From Thalassia testudinum (lineage: Eukaryota > Streptophyta > Magnoliopsida > Alismatales > Hydrocharitaceae), in the NCBI GenBank assembly GCA_037157565.1, contig JAZHRO010000012.1:5916501-5980500 (forward strand): 64,000 nt of DNA, given 5' to 3'. Shown here piece after piece: positions 12,004 to 22,321 of this stretch. The notes under the pieces were generated by a model. That model did no database searches and was not told where the DNA came from. It saw nothing but the letters and a program-made list of their open reading frames with translations. Within the stretch, counting starts at the first letter, position 1. Every line of letters starts with the position of its first letter. The position numbers were made by a program, and so were the translations under genes.

Positions 12004-14169
12004 ATGAAAAATCTCCAAAATAGGTCCACTATTGCTTCCACCTCTCACCCACCAAACACCTCTAACCCCACCCCTAATCTCACCTAACTCTTCCACCCAA
12101 AACCCACAGGCTAACCCCTCCATCTTTGACTTACCCATCCCTAATCTGCTTGGTCTAGAATTACCTAAGATGCCTTAGGATCACAACCAAGGCCCACTGC
12201 CAAATCCTTTAGCTATGATGGTTGAGAAACTGGCTCAACTTCAAGCAAACCAACAATAGTTATCTAGGACTGTCGTGAACTTAGCCAACCAAGGGTAGAA
12301 CCTACCACCTCCTCAGCAACCTGTCGTCCCTCTTAAGGGTTTCTAAGATTCTACTATTTACGAGGACAGACCGGGGGTGGTCATACCAGAAGGGGACTTT
12401 GAAATCAAACCTACTGTTCTGACCCTAACCAAGCAATTCCATGGCCTTCTAAGGGAAGACCCATTCAGCCACCTTGAGGAACTCACACTCCTCGCACAAA
12501 CGATCCGTTCTCGTAATGTATGAGAAGATTTATGACTGATGCAGTTATTCCCTCTTTCCCTCAAAGACAAGGCCGCTTACTAGTTCAGAACCATAGGTAA
12601 ACCTATTAACACTTGGCCTTAGCTCAAAAGTACTTTCCTTGAAAGATTCTTTCCCATTGGTCGTAAGATTTCCCAGAGAAGATCTATTACGACTTTCCAA
12701 CAAAATCCTCGTGAGACTTTACATGATGCTTGGGAACGATTCCAAGATCTCTTAAGAAGTTTCCTGAATCACAAGGTTCCTTTATAGCAGCTCGTGCAGA
12801 TCTTCTACCATGGATTAGAAGATCAACTTCGACATTTTGTCGATGCCATGTGTGGTAGCAACTTCCTGAATAAAGATGCTAAGAGTGCCTATGAACTATT
12901 CGAAGAAATGAGTGAAAACTCATTTAACCATGCATCCATGAACACCTTTATCTGAACTACCAACCCACGGTTTGATGTTCATGAGATGGCCACTCAATCA
13001 ATCCTCGTTACCCAAGATGTTCTTCAAATGATTGCCCACAGACTCAACTGGATGCAATTAAATCAGAAGAAAATTAAGGAAAGACTTACCACACCAACCC
13101 AGGCTCCACATCTGACCTCACCTAACATTTTGAAGAGAGAAAACTTGCATATTCTCAATAGTGACCCTACTGAGTATAATCATTTCTCTGAGGTTGTATA
13201 TGGATCATTGGGGACTTACGTTTATCCAAATCCCAACCCCAGTGAGAATATTTTTTCCCTCTAGGAGCAATTTAGAAATCCCTCCAACCCAAATTGGAGG
13301 AACTACCCAACTCACTCCTAGACCAATCAGATTCCTTCCTATAAACAAAACCAATTTGGAGGGTATGAGTAGAATTAGACTTTCTATCAACTTGGGCCAT
13401 CCCAAGAAGACATCAATGTCTAGGTTATGAAAACCTTGTAGGGGATGCAAAATCAGATGTCGGCGGTAACCCGTGTTGTTATAAATCTCCATAATCAGAT
13501 TGGGGTTACTTCGACCTAGAGACTTGCAAGACATTTGCCTTCCAAGCCCATACCCAACCCTATCAATCAAAGGAACCACTACTAAGGTGGGAACTCAAAT
13601 CAGAACCACACTAATAAGCCTCCAATCAACCCAGCATCACATCACTCACTAGGTTTCCCACAACATTAGGTCCCCCAACCCCCTCCCTGGAACAACCAAA
13701 CTACCAATGCAGTTACTTTGAGGAATGGGAAAATAATCACTGATCTTGGGCCTTCACACCAACCTGATGAGACCCACACTACTCCAGTGTAAGTCCACTC
13801 TCCAAACACCATCACTCGGAAAGAAAAAGAAATCGATTATCACGACACGACTCTTGTTCATTTTCCCCAAGCTCTCCACACTACCACCAATAGAAGAAAA
13901 AAAATCTAAGCCCACAAATGAAGAACTCATGGAATTATTTAGGCAAGTTCAGATCAACATCCCTCTCCTAGACGCAATCAATTATATCCCTGCCTATGCT
14001 ATGTTTTTGAAGGATATCTATACTACAAAAAGGAAGATTAAAATCCTAGGAAGAGTGCATCTTTCAGAGATAGTAAGCTCAGTCATACAGAGCAAGCTGC
14101 CTCGTAAACTGAAAGACTCGGACGTGCCTTTGATTTCTGTGATTATTGATGATACTACATTTAGCCACA
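12004..14169 (+). pseudogene. Element A gag (broken), 5' half of gag-pol
   Basis: An Athila-type gag. The capsid domain runs from about 12360 to 12960: GLLREDPFSHLEE, then FPLSLKDKAA, then FLERFFPIGR, then ETLHDAWERFQDLLRSF and QLVQIFYHGL, all in the usual order. A PNWRNYP motif follows near 13280-13310, and the linker ending in INIPLLDAINYIPAYAMFLKDI leads towards the protease. No CCHC knuckle was seen. At least nine stops interrupt it, nearly all TAG/TGA/TAA where Gln, Trp or Arg is expected. The frame is cut at 14169 by element B and resumes at 51410 in the protease. Confidence 0.8.
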
Positions 14170-16517
14170 TGGTAGAGAGATTCTCGCTTGATTAAAAAGA
14201 TAATAGCAATAGAATGATAATACGTTGTTGTAGTCACGTGGTGGCAAATCTCTCAATCAAAGATTAAAACAGATACTAATCTAAACCACAGTAAAGATGT
14301 CGTATCCACAGGAAGGTTTAAGAATAATAAAACTCGCAAATTCCTCATCTTATTATTCCAACATGATGTTTCCTACAATTATAGTTTAACATGCAATGTA
14401 TGCGAGGCTAATAGATTAAATAAATATGCAATCAGATAAGTGGAAGAATTAGCAAGAATTAAAGGGGCCCAGCCACAATTCACTCAATATATTAATTATT
14501 AAATTATAATGAGAGTTTGATAATGGCAGGCAAATGTAAAAACTAATTGATAGCAAAACAGAAGATTTGGTTGCGAGGCTTGTGCAAGTAGTAGAGAGAA
14601 GGACCAATGGTGGGAATCTAAGGAAGTGGTACACTGCAGGAGAGGGTCGTGCTGGTGGTGACGATGAGGACCGAACAGCTGGAGGTGGTCAGCCGACGTT
14701 GAAGTGGCCGGACGGCGTGGACTCCAGGGGCCTAATGGCCGTGTTGGCGAGGCTGGAGGTCGATCGGTTGAAGGCGTGGTCGCGGTCGTGGGTGCTGCAG
14801 AGCTTGAGGGGGACATCGATGGTGTCCGCGTCGAAGATGGTGGTCGGTGATGGTGGTTGTGAGGAGATGCCAGTGGGAGGGGTCTGGGTTCTTTTATGGG
14901 TCACAGGTGGTGAAGAATAAGAAGAGAGGTGGCGTGGGGGTTTAAAAGGGAAGATGGAGAGGATGGGGGTGGCGTGTGCTGTGTTGGCGTTGTTGGCTGG
15001 AAGTTGCAGGTTGTGGTGTGGAAGAAGATGGTCTGCAGCTGAAGGGTGGACGTGATGCATGGAGAAGGTGATGGGTTGGTGATGAAGGTGGTGACGGTGA
15101 GGGGTAGGCGATGATGGTGGAGATGGTGTGCGCGCTGTCACCGCACGCACCACGACAGGGGAAGGTCTTGTAACGACCCGGTTCCCGAGCCCCTACGAGA
15201 CACGAGAACCGGACCGACTCAACTAATCCCAAGACCTAGTCGTCCAACGAGGAAGTAACCAAAAGAGCAGTAAAATAAACCACACTCAACATGAATATAA
15301 CTAACAGTAAGAAAATACAGCAGCAAGGAAAGAAACGACTACAGTATATACCACCACAACAGTAGAACAACATTCATAACTAAATATGAATTGCAGGTAA
15401 AGAAAAGTACAGCGGAAACAAGAACTACTCACTATAACGGAACAAAAAGAGGTACAAGAAACAGTGGTAACTCTACTGAACCCTACTGGGCCCAGTGTCC
15501 TCTACAGCCGCTGACCCTGGCTGCTCAACACCTGGTCCTGAAAGGTAACGAGTGTAACACGTCAGCAAAACGCTGAGTAGAGTGGCAACTAAAACTAAAG
15601 AAACAGTAGAGTGTACAGTAGCTGTTAAGTCCTGTTACTTTCTTTATTTAAGTCTTTCAATTATCTCACGATTTATCTATTTTTCAGATCTTTCACTTGA
15701 TCTCAAATGTTCCTCGTGGGAACGATCTTGATTGCAGTCTTTTCCAAACAGTAGAAGTAGCACGTGGTGCTCTCCTAGCCGAGAGAGTCCCCCGTGGTGA
15801 TCCTACTCTCAGTCAACCACCCCAAGGTCACTGACAGACGTAACGGTGACTACGGCATGCGCGGTAAATGCATGGGTAGCTAACCCGCACTGGCACGCGG
15901 TCAGTCGTTTCCGTTAATGGGTGCGCCCAAAGCACAGCACGGAACCAGTACAGGGCAGAGCCCTCTCAGTAACAGGGGTCCAACCCCTCCACAGTAACCA
16001 AACAGGGGCCTTGCCCCTCCACAGTCCGCGCACCCTCGCCTGACTACCTTAGTTTGCCACAGCGGGCCTAACAAGTCGGTGTGGGAGGCTAGCAGAACCC
16101 CGGGGCCCGTGGGGTAGCTAGTACCTCCCTACACTAGTAGCTCTCCTCGGTACTACGTACGCGAGGGCCAACAAGTCAGTACAGAGTGGCCAGTACTAAC
16201 CCCGGGTCCCTAGGGCGGCTGGCTCCGCTCTGCACTAAACAGGGGGACAGTCGCTCTCCTTGGTACTCCGTACTCAAGGGCCAGCTCACTTCCCCAATAC
16301 TATTCCATTCACTTTTCAGGAGTTCTACTCCTACTTCCCCGTAGGGTTCCAGCTCAGAACGTCTAAGTTTCACCTTCCAGTTTCACGTTATCACAATCCA
16401 TGTTCTCAAACACGTTTATTTATTCAACAAGCAGCTGTTAATTCGATTACAGGCAGCTATTTGTTCCTTTCCATTTTTCCAATACTGCAGTATTCATCTG
16501 TTCCACTAGTTTTCCCG

Positions 16518-16655
16518 TCCTAGGATTCATGCCGTATCCTAGGATCTATCATACAATCTAGTTTTTCAGCCCTAGGATTCATGCAACACCTAGGATCTAA
16601 CATTCAATCTGTTTTTCATTCCTAGGATTCATGCAATGTCCTAGGTTCTATTTAT
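16518..16655. repeat. Threefold tandem repeat in K
   Basis: CCTAGGATTCATGC followed by a second CCTAGG about 15 bp later recurs three times at about 50-bp spacing with few changes. Confidence 0.7.
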
Positions 16656-16944
16656 GATTCCACAATTTAACAGGTTATACTTAAAAGCCACTCTACCAGG
16701 TACGACGGGAGTAATGGGGGTTGATCGGGAATCCCGCGTGCCTCCGCGACCCCCAAGACTGCAACGGAACGAGGTCCTATCACAAGGATAAAACACAAGG
16801 AGTGTCTCAAAACAGTGTATAGCTACTGTAGACGGGTAGAGGATTTAATTCCGGAAAGAATGCAACTCAAAATGCGGAAAACGGAACCCGAACGGGCCCC
16901 CAACGGGTCGAAAACGACGACACTGTGCAAAATCAAACGTTTGG

Positions 16945-17800
16945 AACTTCTTCCAGACGTCTTAAAAAGTGGATCAGAGAATTACCCTGTTCTGCGTGGT
17001 TTCTCAGACGTCCAGAAGCCTGCGGGGACGTCTGGCCTAGTTCCGAGTCGTCCGATGGTCACCCCGGACGTCTGGAGGTCACTCTCGCCGTCTGGTACTA
17101 CAGCCAGACGTCTGATTCGCGTTGGATGGCGAATCACCGAGCCTGCGCACACCCATCTCCCTCCCTCAGTACGGTCAGTCGACAAGAAGGAAGAAGAAGA
17201 TGGAAAACTCACCTTTCAGACGTCTGGACAGTCTTCCAGACGTCGACCTCGCCGTCTGGCTATCAGCACAGACGTCTGATTCTGGAAATTTTTCCAAAAC
17301 CAGGGCGCGACTCGCCCTCCGCTCGCGACGCCGCCCGTGTCGTACCTCGTGCGCCTGCTGCTCGAGCCGCAGCAGGCCTCCCGCGTCGTTCCGCGCCCGC
17401 TGCGCTCCCCGCCGGCCGGCCCTGGCAGCCCCGGTGAGCTCGCCCTCACGGCTGAGCACCGCTCTCGCACGCGGCACCCCCTCCGTGCTCACTGCGGCCG
17501 TCGCCGCCGCAGTAACCCCACTCTCGCGCTCGCTCTCGTGCACTGGAAGGAGAAGAGGAAAGGGGTGGAGGCGACGGGAGAGAGCGCGTGGCCTTTTAAG
17601 GCCGCGCGAGGAGGAGAGAGAGAGACTGCAGCGGGGAGAATCTGCAGCCGCAGGAGCGAATATGCGGTCTGCGCGCTCAGGCGCGCAGATGACCCGCACG
17701 TGTCGAAAATAATCGATTTCCAGACGTCTGGAAACGATCCCAGACGTCTGGTAAGACGTCTGGAAGTGACCCCAGACATCTGGTCCGACGTCTGGGGCGT
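16945..17800 (-). repeat. GACGTC palindrome clusters in K
   Basis: Two clusters, 16950-17280 and 17719-17792, hold 12 exact GACGTC cores by my count, mostly as CCAGACGTCTGG or CAGACGTCTGAT, with extra partial GCCGTCTGG forms. These are the same motifs as in the copia LTR at 1050-1605, though the two LTRs are otherwise unrelated. Confidence 0.8.
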
Positions 17801-18269
17801 GCGTTCGTTACATCGGTGGAGGCGGAGATGGTGCATGCTGGGTCTACAGTGCAAGCTTTCTTCACGTCTCCAGGATGGAGTAGGTCCCCACCAGAGGGAG
17901 GGGATGATATATCTTCTGCAAGTGGTTTTCTCTATTGCAATTTTCCTCTATGGTTCTGTTCTCTCCTCAGATCTCCGCTTCTCCAATGGCAGCAGTGAGA
18001 CGGTGGCTTTAGAGGCAGTGCGTTTGAAATCCGTCAATGTCATCAGACATCCAGAATAAGCATTGGATGTCTTAAAAATCAAATTTGGCTGAACTTGAAT
18101 TCTACGATCAAATAAATGTAGATAATTATTAATACTACAAAATAAATTGTGCAAACTTACATTATAATGCATGCATTTATTTAATAAGCAAATACAAATA
18201 TTAGTGCATTCTAAAGTGTAAGAATTAATAACTTAGGCGAAAAATTAGTTCACTATTGTGAACTCATCA

Positions 18270-18290
18270 AATGCCCCTATGCCTAAGTTT
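18270..18290 (-). other. Element B polypurine tract
   Basis: On the minus strand, AACTTAGGCATAGGGGCATT abuts the LTR start TGATGAG. It would prime plus-strand DNA synthesis. The tract is only moderately purine rich, in keeping with decay. Confidence 0.55.
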
Positions 18291-19894
18291 TTGCTAGTCG
18301 CTAGCAAAAGTGAAAGATGATGGAAGCGACAAAGGTTTCTTCTTTCTTTATTCCAAAAATTTAAAGATCTAGACAAATGTGAAGTGATAGTAGCCTAGGT
18401 AGTGGGTCCAAGTGAAAAGCAAACTTACATTTAAAGTTTGTTCGTAACCCTTGATAAAGTTTAACCAGGATAGGTAACTACTTCTCTCGGAGATAAAATA
18501 GAAAATAATCTATAATTTAACCCCGACTTTTTGGCTTAGGTAGGAGATACTGAGTTGAATGGATTTATATTTGGTGTCTCACACTCATTTGGTGCTACAT
18601 GTATTCTAGTATTGCAGACTCTAAATCTCTAGACTATCAAATGAGTCAACCCAAAGAGAGGCTAAACAAAACTGTGCTCTCTTGATGTTCCTTTGCACTC
18701 ACTTACTCACTCTCTCTTTTCTTTTTCTTTTTCCCTTTTTTTCTTTCTTTTTTTTTTCTTTCCTGAGATCACATATCTTACTAGATTTTGTAACTGTACT
18801 CAATGTTTGGTGGCCTCTCATGGCATTTACACTTCAATTAAAGTCCTAATAACCCTACAACTAAGTTAGAAGTCCTCAACCAATATTCAGGTGATCAGAA
18901 ATACTAAACAGTAGGTATGGGTCATATTTGGTGGATTGCAATGGGTGTTTTTATTGTTGCCTCAAAAAAAAAATCAACACATAATAAAAATGACATGAAG
19001 ATAAGACTATAAACTTGAACTCTTTTCTTTTTCTCTCTCTATTTTTTTTCTTTCTTTGGTGGCTTTTTTTTTTCAACTACTAACACAAAACGATGCATAT
19101 TTTTATTTATGAGGCATTATTTGGGATGATGTGGTCAAGATGATATTGTGCGGCTTATTTGGTGGAAGTGCCTACTCTCGACACTAGAAAGGAATGGATA
19201 GGACAAGAGTATTTCTAACCTTTGACACTATTACCCTCCTTCAGCCGAGGACTCTATGAAGGACGGTCGTAACCATCTACCATAGTCATGATTTTATTAG
19301 GACTCAATCTCTGTGTATCTGCCTTATTTGGTGACTCTCAGGAATTCACACAATGTTTGCACGCGGGAACAGAGAGTGAAAACTATACCTAACTCTGAGG
19401 TATCATCATTTAATTATCCAGACTTAAGAGTCCTTGCACTAGACATATCGCACCAGTAGTCTCTCTACTTTCTCCTCACCAATATTAGGTAGATCTAATA
19501 GAAGATAGTATGCCTAACTCCCTTCAAACTGTCCAAGGATTCAGCAGACTAAAAATGCTTATTGGTTTTTTGTAAAGATCCATTACCCAGTCTATGTGCA
19601 AGTGAAGTAACTGTACTGGATTCTAAACTCAGAAATAATTTAAGAAGAAAATCTTTAATGAAACCTCCTTGATAAAAACTTCTGCTAGGGACTAACCAAT
19701 TCAGCTCAAGAAAACAAAAGAGATTTTTTTTTTCGAACTAATACACCAATCCTAAATGCATGCAAACATGCAAATATTTATAAATGCTATAACGATCCTC
19801 AGGTTATACCCCCCCATGCCTAAGATTGACAATGTCCTCATTGGAAAAATAAAGACATAGAAGAATATCACCTGAGGAGGAGAGGGAGGAGCTA
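18291..19894 (-). other. Element B region between integrase and PPT
   Basis: No gene supported. It contains pyrimidine runs (18715-18765, 19025-19075), and an internal PPT-like motif on the minus strand at 19808-19843 (GAGGACATTG ... CTTAGGCATGGGGGGG). The layout matches the 3' region of element L in inverse orientation. No env-like frame was recognised. Confidence 0.55.
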
Positions 19895-21065
19895 AGGCTC
19901 CTTAAGCCAAAGTGCATCCAAAACCTGGCCATTTGAAAGAGTAACATAAGGTTTAAGTCATTGGCCATTTACCTTAAAGCTCGCACCAGAAGTAGGGTTT
20001 TGAATTTCTACTGCTCCATGAGGGAAGGCATTGATAACAATGTACGACCCATCCCAGCAGGACTTGAGCTTTCCTGGAAATAATTTAAGTTTGGAATTTA
20101 AAAGCCAGACCCACTAGTTGGTCTCAAAGGTCTTTCTAACGATGTGCTTATCATGGAAGACCTTTGTACATTGTTTGTTAGCTTGAGAGGTTTAGTAGGC
20201 TTCATTGCAAAGCTCCTCAAGCTCACTTAACTCCAGCATGCATGCCTTTCTCGCTTTATCCAGATTTAAGTTAACATTTTTAATAGTCCAATAAGCTTTG
20301 TGTTGAATTTCAATGGGAAGGTAGCACGCCTTTCCGTAGATAAGACAGAAAAGAGACATGCCCAAGGAAGTCTTATAAGCTATTCTATAGGCCCAAAAAG
20401 CATCATTCAATTTTTTCGACCAACGCTTATGGTCAGGCCTAACAGTTTTTTCCAGAATCTATTTAATCTCCCTATTAAACATTTCAACTTGTCCACTTGT
20501 TTGGGGATGGTAAGGTGTGGCTATCATGCGGTTGACTCCCAAATTTTACAGTAATCTTGTGAAGTGTACATTCTTAAAGTGAGGTCCTCCATCACTTATG
20601 ATCGTCCTTGGGCACCCGTATCGAGAAATGATATTAGCCCTAACAAAATCCATGACCACGGAATGGTCATTGGTCCCCATGGGTATGGCTTTTATCCATT
20701 TTGATACATAGTCCACAGACACAAGGATGTACTCATATATGGACACATGAAAAGGATCCATGAAGTCAATGCCCCAAATATCAAAGATCTCAACGGGGAG
20801 AATAGGTTGCTGGGGAATCTCATCACTTTTTCCAATGGTTCCCGTCTGTTGGCAACGTAGACATGCACCCACATATGTATGTGCATCTTGGAATAATGTA
20901 GGCCACCAAAAGCCAGACTGAAGAACCTTATGGGTAGTGTTTTTCCCACCAAAATGCCCTCGACAATGGAGGTCATGGCAGAAACTCAGAACACTCCTTT
21001 GTTCTTCGTTAGGGATGCAATAGTGGAATAATAACTCAGGGCCTATTCTAAAAAGCTCAGATTCC
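19895..21065 (-). pseudogene. Element B integrase domain (broken, DDE residues kept)
   Basis: Integrase of the Athila/Tat type, at the C-terminus of the polyprotein. In order on the minus strand: HHCC zinc region (CHDLHCRGHFG ... CLRCQQTG, about 20965-20830), catalytic core with GIDFMDPF, YVSKWIKAIP, ISDGGPHF and TPYHPQTSGQVEMFNREIK, so Asp, Asp and Glu are all still present, and a C-terminal part with SFKVNGQ.LKPYV. There is no chromodomain. Stops occur after FTRLL, at REIK. (TAG for Gln), at AY. and in NGQ.LKP (TGA for Arg), so it cannot be made intact. Confidence 0.85.
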
Positions 21066-22321
21066 TCCTAGTGATAAAATTCAGCATCAGCAAGAAACCT
21101 GTCTCGCTTCTGCTTGTCCCAAGTATTGGGGGTTATGCCCGTGACCAGATAGTTCACTATGTTAGCGAACCAAGGAGTTTTGGCCTCCACGACCATCAGA
21201 GACTCATTAGGAAAAGTCTCTTAGATACCGCCAGTAGGGCTGCTGCCTCAATAGGGATCTTAGACAGATGATCTGCTACCACATTCTCAACTCCTTTCTT
21301 ATCTTTTATTTCCAGGTCAAACTCCTAGAGTAGCAGCATCCAATGAATCAAACGAGGTTTGGTGTCCGTTTTAGCAAGAAAATGCTTTAAAGCAGAATGA
21401 TCAGTGAACACCACAACCTTGGATCTCAATAAATAGGATCGAAACTTTTCAAAAGCAAACACTACAGCAAGAAGTTCCTTTTTAGTGACCATGTAGTTTT
21501 GCTGAGGATCCGTAAAGGTCTTGCTAGCATAATGCAAAACATGAGGTTTGCCATCAACCCTTTTACCTATGACCGCTCCCACTGCGAAATCAGAAGCAAC
21601 AACCATTAGTTCAAACGGGAGGATCCAATCTGGTGCTTGGAGAATCGGCGTGGTAACAAGGGCTCTCTTCAAGACTTGGAAAGCCTTGCCACATCTATCA
21701 TCAAAATTGAAGGAAACATCCTTCGCTAACAAGTCGCACAGTGGCTTAGAGATTTTACTAAAATCTCTAATGAAGCACCTATAGAATCCAGCATGGCCAA
21801 GAAAAGATCTAACTTGACGAGCATTGGTAGGCTATGGAACCTTAGAGATGGAATCAATTTTGGCGGTATCCACCTCTAATCCTCTCTCGGAAACTACATG
21901 TCCCAAAATAATGCCCTGTTGGGCCATAAAGTGGCTTTTCTCCCAGCTAAGCACCAACTTTGCCTCTTCGCAACAAGATAAGACTTTATCAAGGTGTGAA
22001 AGGCATAGGTCAAACAACGACCCGTAAATGAAGAAATCATTCATGTAAATTTCTACAAACCCGTCGATCATATTAGAAAAGATAGCCAACATACAACGTT
22101 GGAAAGTGGCAGGAGCATTACATAACCCGAATGGCATTCGGCAGAACACAAATGTGTCATATGGGCTCGTGAAGGTGGTACGCTCTTGATCGTCAGGAAA
22201 AATGGCTATCTGATTATACCCAGAGTACCTATCAAGGAAATAGAAGTACTTGTTCCCTGCCAATTTTTCCAAAATTTAATCAATAAACGATAAGGGGAAA
22301 TGATCTTTTTGGGTAGCCATG
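21066..22321 (-). pseudogene. Element B reverse transcriptase C-terminal half and RNase H (broken)
   Basis: Begins with ATQKDHFPL at the C insertion, then KYFYFLDRYSGYNQI (motif A Asp kept), MPFGLCNAPATFQRCM and the active-site motif YMND, where YMDD is expected: the first catalytic Asp is Asn. GHVVSERGLEVD and FLGHAGFYRCF follow. RNase H shows SDFAVGAV, TKKELLAVVFAFEKFRSYL, FTDHSALKHF and ENVVADHLSKI, with its acidic residues retained. Stops at FID. (TAA for Gln), VP. (TAG for Gln) and LLL. (TAG for Gln). The N-terminal half of RT lies at 27355-27438 and 33661-34190, displaced by C and D. Confidence 0.85.

Larger units (their letters stand above)
15169..17812 (-). mobile_element. Solo LTR K inside element B's 3' LTR
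   Basis: A 2644-bp insertion relative to B's other LTR, with inverted ends TGTAACGA and TCGTTACA. The left end read on the minus strand gives CCGGGTCGTTACA, a common 3' end of plant Tekay/Del-type gypsy LTRs next to a tRNA-Met PBS, so I take the minus strand as its sense. No protein or PBS is present. A 5-bp duplication is not visible (GGTCT left, TCGGT right), so ends may be altered. Internal repeats: three units of about 50 bp containing CCTAGGATTCATGC at 16518-16655. Confidence 0.7.
14170..18269 (-). repeat. Element B 3' LTR (left copy), split by K
   Basis: Matches 49955-51409 end to end once K (15169-17812) is removed: 14170-15168 and 17813-18269. The segment around 14560-15160 is GC-rich, low complexity and full of accidental frames. 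A weak TATA-like GATATATC lies at 17906-17913. GACATC/GATGTC motifs at 18038-18075 are decayed forms of the GACGTC palindrome. Confidence 0.85.

Noticed and set aside
15169..17812. K as a DNA transposon because of inverted ends
   Set aside because: The length, the internal palindrome clusters and the CCGGGTCGTTACA end fit an LTR better, and no transposase or clear duplication is present; kept as a finding with doubt.
16815..18059. Several overlapping Arg/Ser-rich frames on both strands
   Set aside because: They sit in GC-rich LTR K and cross its edge into the B LTR, so no single element encodes them.
18715..19075. Pyrimidine-rich runs as a splice or regulatory signal
   Set aside because: Simple T/C runs in the 3' region of B; the matching part of L has the complementary A/G runs without any conserved motif.
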